Positions 10,927-21,916 of a stretch of DNA of 64,000 nucleotides are shown here, piece by piece. The position numbers and the translations under genes are program-made. The stretch's first letter is position 1. Each line of letters begins with the position of its first letter. A model generated the notes under the pieces. That model was not told the origin of the DNA. It made no database searches and worked only from the letters and a program-made list of their open reading frames with translations. The DNA is from Sthenelais limicola (Eukaryota; Annelida; Polychaeta; Phyllodocida; Sigalionidae), in assembly GCA_942159475.1 (NCBI GenBank), contig OW804097.1, forward strand, positions 51,294,986 to 51,358,985, written 5' to 3'.

Positions 10927-11724
10927 TCAATTTATGTTGCTAAAAATATAGGTTTTGAATTCCTTTAAGCATTGAAACGATTTAGCTTTTGGTGATAATT
11001 CATTCCATAAAATTGGAATTTGGTAGATTAGCGATTTTTTCACTCTTTCAGTATGGGGTTGAGGTACTATTAATAATTTCCCATTTTTATGGGATATCAG
11101 GTTCATATTATTATTATCAATAAAAGCATCATGATGACTTAACTCAAAAGTCATATGAAGAGCATGGTGTTTTCTTCTTGTGGCTAAAAATTCTAAGTTA
11201 AGTTCATTGTGTTTTTCATCAACATTATCCATTTTATCTAGGCAAAAAGCTACTCTTAAAAAAGAGTTTTGTATTGTTTGAAGTTTTTTAAGTAGGGATA
11301 TGGGTGCTGCATTATAAAAGCAGTCTCCAAAATCAATAATAGGACTCACTGCTACCTTGTACAGTGTCATGATATTGTTTGGAGATAAAGATTTTTGGAC
11401 CTTTTTTATTGCTTTCAATCTGTTAGAAGCTTGACTGATTTTTTGGGTTAGATGATTTTTAAAAGCTAAGTTATCATCTATAACCAAACCTAGGTAGGTG
11501 TAGGATTTTGTATAGTTCATTACATCATTTCCAAGCTTGAAAACATGTTTATTGGAGATATCTTCACTCTTTGTTGGAAGTATTTCAAGAATATTACTTT
11601 TCTCTATGTTAATAGAGATTTTGTTTTCTCTACACCATAGGTTTACTTTCATTAGGTCATCTTGTAAATCTTTATTTACTTTTTGCCTGGACGTATGGGA
11701 AGTATAGAGCAAAGTGTTGAACAT
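10927..11724 (-). pseudogene. LINE RT thumb / C-terminal domain
   Basis: This frame resumes immediately after the missing catalytic box with TLLYTSHTS and continues with KSYTYLGLVIDDNLAFKNHL, a typical post-RT segment, then IIDFGDCFYNAAP and KKLQTIQNSFLRVAF. The last two resemble the fragment at 39.5 kb (LDFGDTIYSGTP, NKLQVLQNSVLRIA), indicating the same LINE clade. It ends at a normal stop near 10927. Confidence 0.75.
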
Positions 11725-12580
11725 TTACATTAGAGACAACTGTTGAAAAATCGTTTATATACAAGAGGAACATTAATGGTCCCAGACCTGTTCCTTGAGG
11801 AACACCTCGAGTTACCCTTCTCAAACCAGAAGTAACATTATTAATATTAACTGCTTGGAATCTATTTTTAAGGTAGTCTTTAAACCATAGGATTGTATCT
11901 TCACTGAAAGAAGGTAATTTTTGTAAGAGGATCTCATGGTCAACAGTGTCAAACACTTTTCTGAAATCCAGGAAAGCTAGAACTGTTTTTTCCTTTTTAT
12001 TAATACTATCATATATTTGGTGAAATAATCGGTGATGAGCTTGATTTATCGAATGTTCTGATCTGAACCCAAATTGGTATTTATAAAATAGATTTTTTGT
12101 CTCTATATAATTGTAAAGTTGGTTGTGTATTGCTTTTTCAAGAATTTTCGCTGGAAGTTTTATTAAACTTATTGGTCGATAGTTTGAAGGGTTATTTTTC
12201 GATCCTTTCTTATATAGTGGAATTATGGTAGCAGTTTTAAAATCATTTGGTATTTCCTTCTGGTTTAAGGTAAGGTTACATAAATATGTAAATTGGTTTG
12301 CCAGCTCAAATAAACATGGTTTGAGCACTTTGGTTGGCAAGTAAGGTATTCCAGATGCTTTACTGGGTTTTGACTTTCTTATATAGTCAGATATTTCCTG
12401 AGAGCTAAATTCATCGAAGGAGAAAGGTTCATCAGCATTATTCATATCAGTCATATTAGAGTTTTGGAAAGAATCTCTTTCCTAATCATCCAACGGCTTA
12501 ATATTTATAGCTAATTTGTCGCCAATTTCAGAGAAAAACTTATTTTGCATATCGGCTGCATCCAGACCAGTTGGTAGATT
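11672..12580 (-). pseudogene. LINE reverse transcriptase, palm region
   Basis: The frame contains SKASGIPYLPTKVLKP, IIPLYKKGSKNNPSNYRPIS, RKVFDTVDHEILLQKL (motif A, with the catalytic Asp in VFDTV) and TRGVPQGTGLGPLMFLLYIN (motif B). The next motif should be an (F/Y)ADDT box, but the frame reads QHFALYFPY and then breaks. A TAG also interrupts the frame at about 12484, and upstream sequence FSEIGDKLAINIKPLD joins only through it. RT activity is therefore impossible in this copy. Confidence 0.8.
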
Positions 12581-12590
12581 TTCCTCTTCA

Positions 12591-13325
12591 TCAATGAGGC
12601 TGATGTTTTGTTTTAACTTTATCTGGGGCCAGAAAAGGTTTTATTGTATCCCAGAATTGTTTACTGTCTCCTGGATTCTTCGTTAATTCATCTTTAAGAT
12701 GATTTGCCTTTAATATTTGTATTTCATTATTCATTTGGTTTCTTTTCTTTTTAGCTAGATCCCAATCCTCTGCATTATTAGTCTTTCTAGCTAATTTAAA
12801 TGCCTTATCTCTCTCCTTCGATAATCTAATCAAGTCCTTGGTATACCAGTGTGGCCTCTCTTTTATCTTCTTGAATTTCTTTTTTGGGCACATTCTGTCT
12901 AAAAAATGATTTATCTTAGACAACATAAACTCCCAACAAAAGTTCACATTTCTTGATTCATAAAACTTTGACCAATCCTCATTTCTCAGTATTTCCTTTA
13001 GAATTTTTAAATCCAAAGAAGCCCATTTCCTGGCAGTGAAAGACGAAAAGGTATACCTATTTCTGTCTTTCTCATTGATTATAAATACAGGGAAATGATC
13101 ACTGGTATTATTGTTAATCGAGCCAGCCTGAGCAATTGACTTAGAATTTGTGTAGATTTGGTCAATGGTAGATGAAGACTTTTTGCTTATTCTTGTCGGG
13201 ACATTTATCATTTGAGAGAGGCCGAACTGTTTTATAAAGTCAATTTGAGATGCATCATGAGCTAAATTAAAATCACCAGTGATGTAAATATCCTTTGTTA
13301 ATTTTATCTGCTCTAGAATTCAGTA
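12591..13325 (-). pseudogene. LINE endonuclease C-terminal half and linker
   Basis: Upstream of the first ATG the frame is open to the truncation point at about 13325 and contains ITGDFNLAHD, the GDFN motif of APE-type endonucleases; about 75 residues later comes SDHFPV, the SDH motif that ends the domain. A Lys-rich linker follows (RPHWYTKDLIRLSKERDKAF), typical of the region between EN and RT. The frame ends by frameshift near 12595. The catalytic N-terminal half is missing because of 5' truncation. Confidence 0.75.
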
Positions 13326-14455
13326 GTATATATGAATTTCGTTGCAGATAAGAGAGGGGGCAATGTTTTGAAAAAATCAATAATAATATTTAAATACAAT
13401 CACATGTAAAAACGCAGTATTAATCAGGAATGTTTATCAGGAATATGTACTAAAATCATTAGACACCTCAATAGTGCTCCCATTGTTGCGCCCTTGCCAC
13501 ATAATGCCCTTTGAACACCCTTAATAAAGAGGTTGCACAGTAATAGCTATATGTAAAGAGAAATACATGAACATGCATGGTTCCTTTTTTACCACCTGAC
13601 CTACGTACAGTTGGGCAAGGCGAGACTTCCCTTAATTCTGAATAAATAAAAAACTATAACTAATAGAATAGATACAAGGGTACGAACTATGAAAATGAAC
13701 AAGCAATATGGAACACACTGTAGTATGAGTCACCACACCTTACTCTATGACGTGGCCACGAAAAGACACATTAATATGCGTAAATTATGGATAACACTGT
13801 CTCACGTTACTTTATGTGTGCCTCTCCCGGTCCTCAGGACTTACGTACTCATCTAATTTTTAGCATGTTCTAGTTGAGCCAGGGGTTGGGGTGTGGTCAG
13901 ATCTGATTGTTGAAAAAGCTGCCGGGACTGGGATGAGAACCCATGGCCCCCACATCAACCGCAATCTTATCATTTTTAACACTGATATAATGCAGTCAAT
14001 ATCTATGATCCATAGATTCAAGGATGCTCTGCAATTACCTTTAATTTCTAGAGTAATACATTTTGTCATTGTCATTACATTGTCATTGTCATTGACATAG
14101 ACACCCATTCGATTATATTCATTCCTATTACTCTTCCTATGGTGCAATTGTTTTCATATACCAGATCTGATTTGGGGAATGTAATATATATATTACGGCA
14201 GTAGATTAACAATATTTTTCACCAATCAAATGCCTATTTATTTCTCTACAAATCTAATGAAATATTAAATGCTTGGGAGAGTGACTCACAGCAGTTATTT
14301 CAAGTTTGAATGTCCATGGCCTTCCGCCCACTGCTCCGTCTAGCTAAGTCTTAGCTTTACATAAAGCTTATTACTTCCCCCACTGGGTTAGACAGTACGT
14401 TGCCTGAAAATATGAGGTAATGAAATACCAATGTGTAGCCTTAAAGGGCTATCTG
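13326..14455. other. Non-coding stretch, no gene seen
   Basis: No gene recognised. A short GTCATT-based microsatellite lies at about 14060-14098. Confidence 0.55.
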
Positions 14456-14533
14456 AACTAATTCCATACCAGCATGCACTGAACTAATTCCATACCAGCA
14501 TGCACTGAACTAATTCTATACCAGCATGCACTG
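14456..14533 (+). repeat. Tandem repeat, three 26-bp units
   Basis: AACTAATTCCATACCAGCAT plus GCACTG is repeated three times, starting at 14456, 14482 and 14508. Only one substitution (C to T in unit 3) was seen, so the duplication is recent. Confidence 0.92.
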
Positions 14534-15382
14534 TAACATATAAATGCGCAGTATGGGGCAGTGCCTTATATGTTCATAATAACAAGATGTTCAGATTAAA
14601 GGTCTCCTCAAGCAGAAGTATTACTGTATGGAATAGCATTGGGTGCCTCTACGCTATCTATGTTTCAAGGTGAAGGCCATGAGGAATTACGTTTTGTTTA
14701 CACCTGTATGACGTCAACAGGACATTTATACATCAGCATGACAAGAGATAGCTGTACCTTGTGGTATTGAACATATTTTTTCCACTTTCCATCCACTAGA
14801 CACAAGTTGGCAGATAAATTGGTCTATCATTCAACTACTGGAACTAGATATGGTCAGTTCTTACGAGGCGGGTACACAGGCTATAATGAATCCAACATGG
14901 AAACCAATTTATTGTAGTAAATAAAGATTATACTAAATATTTAGTTCTACCTGTTAACGTTATTTTAAACATAATAATAAACAGATAATATTAAATCAAA
15001 ATTTCAAAAAGGGCCTTATCATCTTCACAATGTTTTTATCCAAGAGTATCGGGGTGGCAACATAAGAAAATGGATTGACCACCAAAGGCACAGTTCTTAA
15101 CATTACTGTTCCCAATCTATGTACAAAATATGTGTAAATGACAAGTTGCTTCAATGCATTTACATTTTTACATGTGACATATCTGGTTTATTCATTAAGC
15201 TATGATTCCATATGTACGGATCCGGATCTGACATGCGGATACAGAAACTATCTTTGAGTGAACCCATATATATACGGAATGTCATGCGGTATCCTGGCCA
15301 GATCTCTCCACTTGGAAGAAATGTCCTCCTAGTTATTAGAAATTGATATTTATTTAAACATCAATTTGAACATAATGGTATC
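14534..15382. other. Non-coding stretch, no gene seen
   Basis: AT-rich sequence without recognisable coding or repeat structure. Confidence 0.55.
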
Positions 15383-15390
15383 GTTCATGC

Positions 15391-15654
15391 AGTGTGCAAC
15401 ATAGTGAATTTGGAGATGAGGGACCGTCGGTCTCTGCCAAATTGTAACAGTGGAGACCGAAAAGATTTTACAGAGACCAAAAAAAAAGTCTGGTTCATAG
15501 ATAGGGTTCCAGTGGTCCAGAGCAGTTTGAACATTTTATCACTTGGATATTTCATTGGAGACCGTCGAGCCCTGACAATTATCAATTTCAGAGACTGATG
15601 AAAATTCAATGGAGACCTGGGCGTCGGTCGGGCGTCGGAGTTATGTTGCACACG
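15391..15654. mobile_element. hAT-like MITE, 264 bp
   Basis: The inverted ends share GTGTGCAACATA (15392-15403 and the reverse complement at 15642-15653). The flanks GTTCATGC (15383-15390) and GTTCATGT (15655-15662) match at 7 of 8 positions, consistent with the 8-bp target duplication of hAT elements. The interior repeats GAGACC/GAGAC five or six times, a candidate subterminal transposase-binding word. No coding capacity. Confidence 0.75.
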
Positions 15655-15662
15655 GTTCATGT

Positions 15663-15738
15663 TTAACCATTAAGGACCTAGTAAATATTAATAAATCTTC
15701 CAAGATTTATTAATATTTACTAAGTACTTGATGGTTAA
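15663..15738. repeat. Long near-perfect hairpin, 38-bp arms
   Basis: The centre lies at 15700/15701. The inner 21 bp of each arm (from TAGTAAATATTAATAAATCT) pair without mismatch and the outer ends TTAACCAT/ATGGTTAA pair as well, with only a few mismatches between. It directly abuts the right target duplication of the hAT-like MITE. Confidence 0.85.
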
Positions 15739-16667
15739 GCATGATTAATTAAAAAATCTTCAAAGAACTTCCGGTTGAGCTGGAAAAGGTGGTACACATA
15801 CAGGGGCTAGCCCCAACATTTTTTTTCAGCCAGACTGAAATATATAGCAGGTGGATATATAAAAATAAGCAGAGACGTTTATGAACATTTGGAGACCAAC
15901 TAGCCCAAAACAGCCAGTTACAAATTTCAGGGATATTGAAATATAAGCAAAGGAAACCTATACATGTGTATTCTTGGCCGATCGCCATCTTCGATATCAC
16001 CTCCACGGTGTCGGACAAGGCGCCAAACAGCGTGGACTTTCACCAACAATTGGTGTACAGCGCTTTGCGGCGAATATCATGTTTTTCAGACACGTGTCAA
16101 TTTTATCAACACAAGGATTCCCATATTGGACAGTAAAAAGCCTAAACTGATTTAATTTAATCATATTTAATCAGAGCAATGGACATTACCTTCAAGTAAA
16201 TGGTTTGATTTCCCTCGGAGGGTTATATATAACGGAAAGTACCCAAGACAGTGAGAGCTATCTCATGAATTACACAAACTATTGCCATTTAAACATTGTC
16301 TATTGTTAAATCAAGCTTTATTTGAAGACTCATGAACTTTACGAACGATTAACTTTGTCGAGTTTGAAAATACCGCCAAAATAGTGATGAACGGGAATAG
16401 TGATGAACGGGTCACAAATTCCATCTGGGGCATTGGTATGTCACTCAACGACGAGGAAGTGCTGAGTATGACAAATGGGAAGCTCAAGGCAACAGACTGG
16501 GCAAGGCCTGGGAGCTGCTCAGAGAAAGGGCGGTTGACAAGAGAAACAGCAAACAGAGGTGAGACAGAAGAACTCCAACGACAATACCGAAGGAGATGAA
16601 GACATGATATAATTGATCAGTTAATATAAGAGTGTCTATTAGGTTGTGAAAATATTACAAATTCAAT
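15739..16667. other. Leader region before the L1/Tx1-like LINE
   Basis: No convincing gene. A 71-codon frame at 16384-16599 (starts MMNGNSDERVTNSIW) lies 70 bp upstream of the endonuclease start and could be the end of a LINE ORF1, but it shows no RRM, zinc knuckle or coiled coil that would prove this. Confidence 0.4.
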
Positions 16668-17383
16668 ATGTCAACTAATAATCATTCTGAGCTATCAATA
16701 TGCACAATTAATGTAAATGGTCTGAACAATCTTGAGAAAAGAAAAGCTTTCTTCACCAAACTTTCAGAATATAAGAGATGTATTTTCTCCCTTCAGGAGA
16801 CCCACTCTACCCAAATACTGAGTCACTATGGAGAACACAATGGCGTGGGCAAATTTATTTTTGCCATGGATCTTCCAATTCTAACAGAGTTGCTATAATG
16901 TTCTCCAAAGACATGAATGTAAGAGAGGTTTCTCTCCTGATGGGAGATTGTATATGTCCATGTCATAATTGAGGGTGAATCCTTTCTAAGTTTCTCGATT
17001 TATATGCCCACAAGCTGTTATAGGGCAGAGCTATGATCACAAGTATAGACACTGTTATAGAAGAAAATACTGCATCAAGATAAATATTATCCGGTGATTT
17101 CAATATAGACTTAACAAGTGACCGAAATAGACAAGCAGCCATTAACCTAAATGATTTATTATCAAGTAGAAGCCTGCTAAACGCTATGGTGGTTAACAAC
17201 AACCAGGTGTTGAGTACATGGATAAGAAGTTCTCAAAAATCAATCATTGATTATATTTTTGTTGACGAGGGACTAGCAAACAGAATTAAGAATAGTATGG
17301 TTTCCTTTACCGAGTTGTCAGATCACAAATTATTATTTGTTACGATGGTAGAAAAAGGCATAATAGAGGCAAAGGTTTTTTGA
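16668..17383 (+). pseudogene. L1/Tx1-like LINE ORF2, APE endonuclease domain, frame-shifted
   Basis: The ATG at 16668 opens MSTNNHSELSICTINVNGLN followed by KRKAFFTKL and LQETHS: the N (INVNGL) and E (QETH) motifs of APE endonucleases. A frameshift near 16800 moves the reading into SSNSNRVAIMFSKDMNVREV. The D..N motif appears as LSGDFNIDLTSDRNRQAA at about 17088-17141, and SDHKLL ends the domain at about 17320. Key active-site residues are present but spread over at least three frames. Confidence 0.75.
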
Positions 17384-17399
17384 AAATCAATAGTAGCAT

Positions 17400-18565
17400 T
17401 CTTAATGATGATGATGATTACAAACTTATTGTCGAAAAAGCAGTCCTGTTGTGTAAGGAAAGCTTTAACGACCTATATTAAAATGGGAACTCCTCAAACA
17501 GGAAATAATAACTAATACAATTCTTTACTGCTCAGAGCGTGCTAAAAAGAGGAACAAATTGTCGTGTGAAATGAGGGATCGAATTGAAAAGTTTGACAGA
17601 CTTACAAGGATGTCTGAGGCGGAACTATAAGAGTTTCAGCATTTAAAAAATTGATTTAGAAGATTTAACTTTAGAGAATGCTAAGGGAGCACTGCTCCGA
17701 TCGAAAGCCAAATGGTTAATACAGGGTGAGAAGCCATCCAAGTATTTTCTCCAGCTAGAAAAATTGAGAGCTGAGAGAAAGGGAAATGTACAATTGTTTG
17801 GGGAGAACATTATTTTAGATAGTCTGGGAATTTTGGGGGTGGGTAAAAATGTCTACGAACGTCTTTACACAAACGTAGAGGTATTGCCTATATCGGACAA
17901 ATCTCTCCCAAATGTATTATCTGAAGCAGACCAACATGTTCTAAGGGCTGATGTAACTGAAAACGACCTGTTTTTGTCTCTGAATGCTATGCCGAATGGC
18001 AAATCACCAGGTACAAATGGTTTTACTGCCGAATTTTACAAAAAGTTTTGGTATGCCTTGAAAGAAATGTTTTTTGATATGTATAATGAATGTATTGCGA
18101 CTGGTTGTATGACCAGCGAACAAAATAGGGGTGTCATATCTGTTATTCCTAAAAAGGATTTAGATAATCGACATATTAAAAACTGGCAACCTATCCCTTT
18201 CTTAAAAGTTGACTATAAGATAATATCAAAGACGATTGTGTCAAAAATAAATTTGGTTCTCCCATTGTTGGTGGAGGACGATCAATGTGGGTTTATTAAG
18301 GGAAGATATATTGGATCAGCAATAAGAGAAGTAGATGATCTAATACATTTCGCCCATCAGGAAAATGTCAAGGGAGCCATTGTCTCAGTTGATTTTAGAA
18401 AAGCTTATGATACAATTAGTTGGACCTTGCTTTTAAGAAATTCTCAGGCTACTTTTGTCAACAATGGTTATTTCTGCCACTAGTTTCCTGTACAGAGAGA
18501 GATGAAGCAAGGCGACCCTATATCTTCTTCCCTCTTCACCTTGGTGGTCGAAATCATGGCAATAT
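17400..18565 (+). pseudogene. L1/Tx1-like LINE ORF2, linker and RT, truncated at 3' end
   Basis: From about 17650 the frame reads AKGALLRSKAKWLIQGEKPS and YFLQLEK, the classic pre-RT segment of L1/Tx1 elements. RT then follows: MPNGKSPGTNGFTAEFYKKF, ISVIPKKD, QCGFIKGRYIG and VSVDFRKAYDTISW (motif A). The frame shifts near 18470 and resumes as QREMKQGDPISSSLF TLVVEIMA (motif B). Homology stops at about 18565, before the YADD box. Loss of the 3' half is unusual for a LINE, which normally loses the 5' end. Confidence 0.8.
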
Positions 18566-20713
18566 GAATCCACCAAAATAATTATATTGAAGCTTTTCGA
18601 GTGTATAATGATCCCTTTTGGGGTTGTATGAAGGTTTGTGGCTGATTGGGAAGCTAGGGTGCTTGCCAAGGACTAAGATCCCAGGGAGGATGTTATCTGA
18701 ATGAACTGTAGGTGCAGTCGTTATAGGAAGGGGTTCCGATGTAAACAAGTCCAGAGATGCCAGTGCAGATGTACTCATGATCCCAGGTTAGGATACGGAC
18801 GGCATGTAGTTGAAAAGATGGAATAGGTGGTTCACCGAACAAGTAAGTACTCTGAATGTAGTTTTTAATATGTTTTATTTTGCTTAAAACATTGGCGAAA
18901 ATCCCAACGCGTTACGGCTTGGCGTAGCCTTTGTCAGGGGAATGTGGAAAGTGAGTGATACATAAATAAGTAATAAATATTCAATTACTAGCACCTTTTT
19001 CGTTCCCTCTATATATGGCATTGTTATCGTTAGACTATCACCAAGGCCCATTAGCATGGATTATGAGCGCACAGCCTGGGCCTCGCTCATCCTTGGGCCT
19101 CGCTGGGCTCGAAGCAGTAGTGACTCTAATATAATAGTGTACTCTGATATGATTTTCAAGATTTCGTTTATTAAACACAAACAAATCAAAGACTTACATA
19201 AGTCTAGGTGATGGTTACACATGACCTGAATGGCGCAATATGGTCGGTTGGACGTTGTGTGCAAGGCGCACTGCAAGCCGTCCTATAGCAGCGCTATCCT
19301 GCCTGTTTCAAAAACCAAACTCGACTTGTATGTACATCACCAAACTAATAGAGTTAGCAGCATAGATGAGGTAAACACATACTAAATGTGTGCACCTTCT
19401 AAACAAAGCAGTATGTAATGCGTACCAAATGGCCCTCTGTATGGTTTGTAAATGTAATCAATCACATAAATGGGTTCAACCTCAGGATGTCTCATCCCTT
19501 TCTGTCACCAGTCTTGTCTGATAACAAACCTCCATTGAGCCATTTGGTATATCAACCTCTGATTCTTAGCTTTGACCGACCCATATAGTTAATATGATAT
19601 GACATTTATCCCACCACAGCACTGTCTTGTTATATGTACTGTGTGCAATAATTAATCCAGACCAATCAACAGCTCCCATCTCTCCCTCATAGGGCCCTTC
19701 ACCCTCCAGTTAAGAAATCCCAGGCGCCTGGCCCTGAATAAAATAACCATTAGTCGTGAGATGGAAAACATTTGCACAACCTTTGTAAAGTGGACAGCTC
19801 TTCCTTCTCCTCCTCCTTGTCTCCGGTGTACTTTCACACCTAGAACAAAGCCACGTCAGCGATGCCTAAGCTCCGATTGTTAGCTAAACTTCTTTCTCCT
19901 ATTATCGTCCATCGCCCACAAAGTGTAAAAGATGCCCGGGTACTTATTCAAATTAATCGCAATCATTCAAACCTGCAATGTTTGTCTTTCAAACAGGATC
20001 AGCCACTGCCAGAAGAGGTTTTTCGTTCCTCAATGAAAATATTAAATTCAAACTATCTGACACAAATCAGAAACAAATGATTGCATTGGTTGAGGGAGAA
20101 GAAGGAGGTCGTTAAAACGATGGGAAGTGGCTACTTCATCTCACCATCAGATCTTTTGGCACAGCACAATCAGTAAGCTGTCACTCATGAATATTAGACA
20201 TTCTTCTCAGCGTTTTAAAGTAAAAGCCTTAAATTCCTAATTTGGGGCTCTTCAGAAGTTTCACAATGCCTTAGATTGATGAAAGGTAGCCATGCATGGC
20301 AGGTCCTTTTTTAAACAGCTTGTACTCGGCCAGGAATGCACATTTTAAAGTAAATTGTAGCATTAAGGGTGGTCTCCACTGGCTGCGGTAAGCTCTGCGG
20401 TAGGCTCTGCAGTAAGATTTGCAATGGTGCTGTGATGGTGAGGAGTGGCGAGGACAGCTGTTTTCTACTTGTTCCCAAACAATGCAATCCCTCATATGGT
20501 TATAGCGCTGCTATTCCATTGATTATATATATTCCCCTGGTATATATATGTCTATATGGTGACATATATGATGCAGTCCACCAGGTGGAGTCTCTACTGC
20601 GAGCCTCGCCCTGGCTACGTACCAGAACTGACACTTACACTTTACCCACTTACAAGACAGACATGGTTTGCAGTTTTCTTTTTTTGAATCTGTTTTATCT
20701 GTCTAAATTCGCC
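18566..20713. other. Non-coding stretch with a hammerhead-like relic
   Basis: No gene recognised. Contains the decayed ribozyme-like motif at 18901-18945 (minus), described separately. The rest, including the GC-richer 19.05-19.3 kb, shows only short chance frames. Confidence 0.5.
18897..18945 (-). ncRNA. Decayed hammerhead-ribozyme-like motif (Penelope-like element relic), copy 1
   Basis: On the minus strand: CCC, then CTGACAA (consensus CUGANGA), then AGGC, a loop and GCC (stem II), then GTAA (consensus GAAA), then CGCGTTGGG, whose GGG can pair with the leading CCC as stem I. Each conserved core box carries one substitution. The same arrangement recurs at 59.68-59.72 kb with different lesions. 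Minimal hammerheads with very short stem III and CGCGTT are known from Penelope-like retroelements. No Penelope RT was found nearby. Confidence 0.5.
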
Positions 20714-21690
20714 ATGGTCGCCAAACATTGTGGCGCATGTGGGTACAAACACTTGAGAACAGGTGAGAAGACGTGTCGCTTCAAAAATGAGGCCGTGGCC
20801 GCTGCAAGAGACGCCGGTTCTACTGGCGAAGAGGACTGGAAAATGTTCCTGGACACTGACACGTTGGAATCTATTGCTCGTGACGAGGAGAAGCTGGTCA
20901 AGCAGGAGCCTCCTGCTGACTCGACCCCAATCTCTCCCGCTGACGTCCAGAAACTCCTGGACATTAACAAGCAACAGTCGGACGAAGTTCATTTATTAGT
21001 GGCTAACTTGGATACCTAGTCAAAACAACATACTGAGGTTATGAAGAAACTGGATTCTATACCTGCCGGTGGTGGTCAAGGTGGTCAAACCGGTCATACT
21101 CAGTTGAAGGCTGGTGGTTCGCCTCCTCCTCCGCCTCCTCCCCCGGGTGGCCCGCACGGCACATTCACGCAGCACACACAACAGCAACAACAACAAGTTC
21201 CCTCTTGGTCTTCTATTAGGACGGATCTTGATAATGCTTTGGCTTGTGGTTCCATGACAGGCCATAGTTCTCCAGCTTCAATGATCACGGGTACCCTCAC
21301 CACTGCGCTCCAGGACTTGGCCATAACTATCGACCCTGACAGCCAGAAAAGATCAAAAGGTATTTTGTTAAGACCTGAATTTTTTGTCCAGTATCGGGAT
21401 AACTCTATTCAATTGAGACACCTGGACCCAAAGAAATTATCTTATTGCAACCTAGTATACGGCATGATCCGTGTGTATTGCTACTTACACGCTGCTGGTG
21501 ATGACAGAGCTGATTCATATTTGGGCCATCTGAAATTTCTGGCAAAACACGGACAGAAGGAATCCTATGTTGACTCAGCATACATAGATTATGATAGGGC
21601 AGTTGTCTTTTGAATATGATCCGATGTTGTCGGCAGAGCATTTCCACGCCGTTGAGACAGGGCCACCAAACTGAGGGAAAGCCTATCGCT
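20714..21690 (+). pseudogene. DIRS/Ngaro-type gag-like ORF1, broken
   Basis: The ATG at 20714 sits in GCCATGG, an ideal animal start context. Residues 6-21 form CX2CX3HX7C (C6, C9, H13, C21). After an acidic, helix-prone segment the frame meets TAG at 21017 and continues in the same frame through Gly-rich and eight-proline stretches and a Gln tract to the conserved part: LLRPEFF, YCNLVYGMIRVYCYL, DDRADSYLGHLKFL. These match the order in the Ngaro ORF1 at 27 kb (LRPETF, LVHGMSAIL, DDVRCSSYIHHLAF). A frameshift near 21600 moves the last homologous block (FEYDPMLSAEHFHAVE) into another frame. No RT or recombinase follows. Confidence 0.65.
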
Positions 21691-21806
21691 CCAAACCACA
21701 AGATGGCATTAGAATCCCATTAGGAGGCCTACCCCTAGGCTGAGGGTCGGAAAAGTCACCAGCGCAGTAGGCGTCCAATCACGGAATACCATTCTTACCT
21801 AATCTG

Positions 21807-21916
21807 GATCATAAACTGCCTCCCTCTCAGCTCTCCCGCCCTTGATATAACCATCTTAAATGTGTTGATAAGGGCGTAAAGCAACCATCCTCATACCTCA
21901 CTCACTCACTCACTCA
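21807..21916 (+). mobile_element. SINE-like retroposon family S, copy 2 (5'-truncated)
   Basis: Starts inside the family at ATCATAAACTGCC and runs through CTCAGCTCTCCCGCCCTTG and the AAGGGCGTAAAG block to a (CTCA)n tail of about six units. It is flanked by CTTACCTAATCTG (21794-21806) and CTTACCTGATCTG (21917-21929), 12 of 13 identical: a clear target duplication. 5' truncation, tail and duplication together indicate target-primed reverse transcription. Confidence 0.8.

Larger units (their letters stand above)
10255..13325 (-). mobile_element. APE-type LINE (Jockey/CR1-like), 5'-truncated, minus strand
   Basis: Read on the minus strand, the element starts inside the endonuclease domain, passes through RT and a C-terminal domain, has a 3' UTR of about 650 bases and ends in a tetranucleotide tail that appears as (TATG)n at 10255-10273 on the plus strand. 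Frameshifts and stops break the ORF2-like frame in at least three places. The exact clade (Jockey, CR1, Rex or L2 type) cannot be settled by eye. 5' truncation plus a microsatellite tail is normal for target-primed insertion. Confidence 0.8.
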
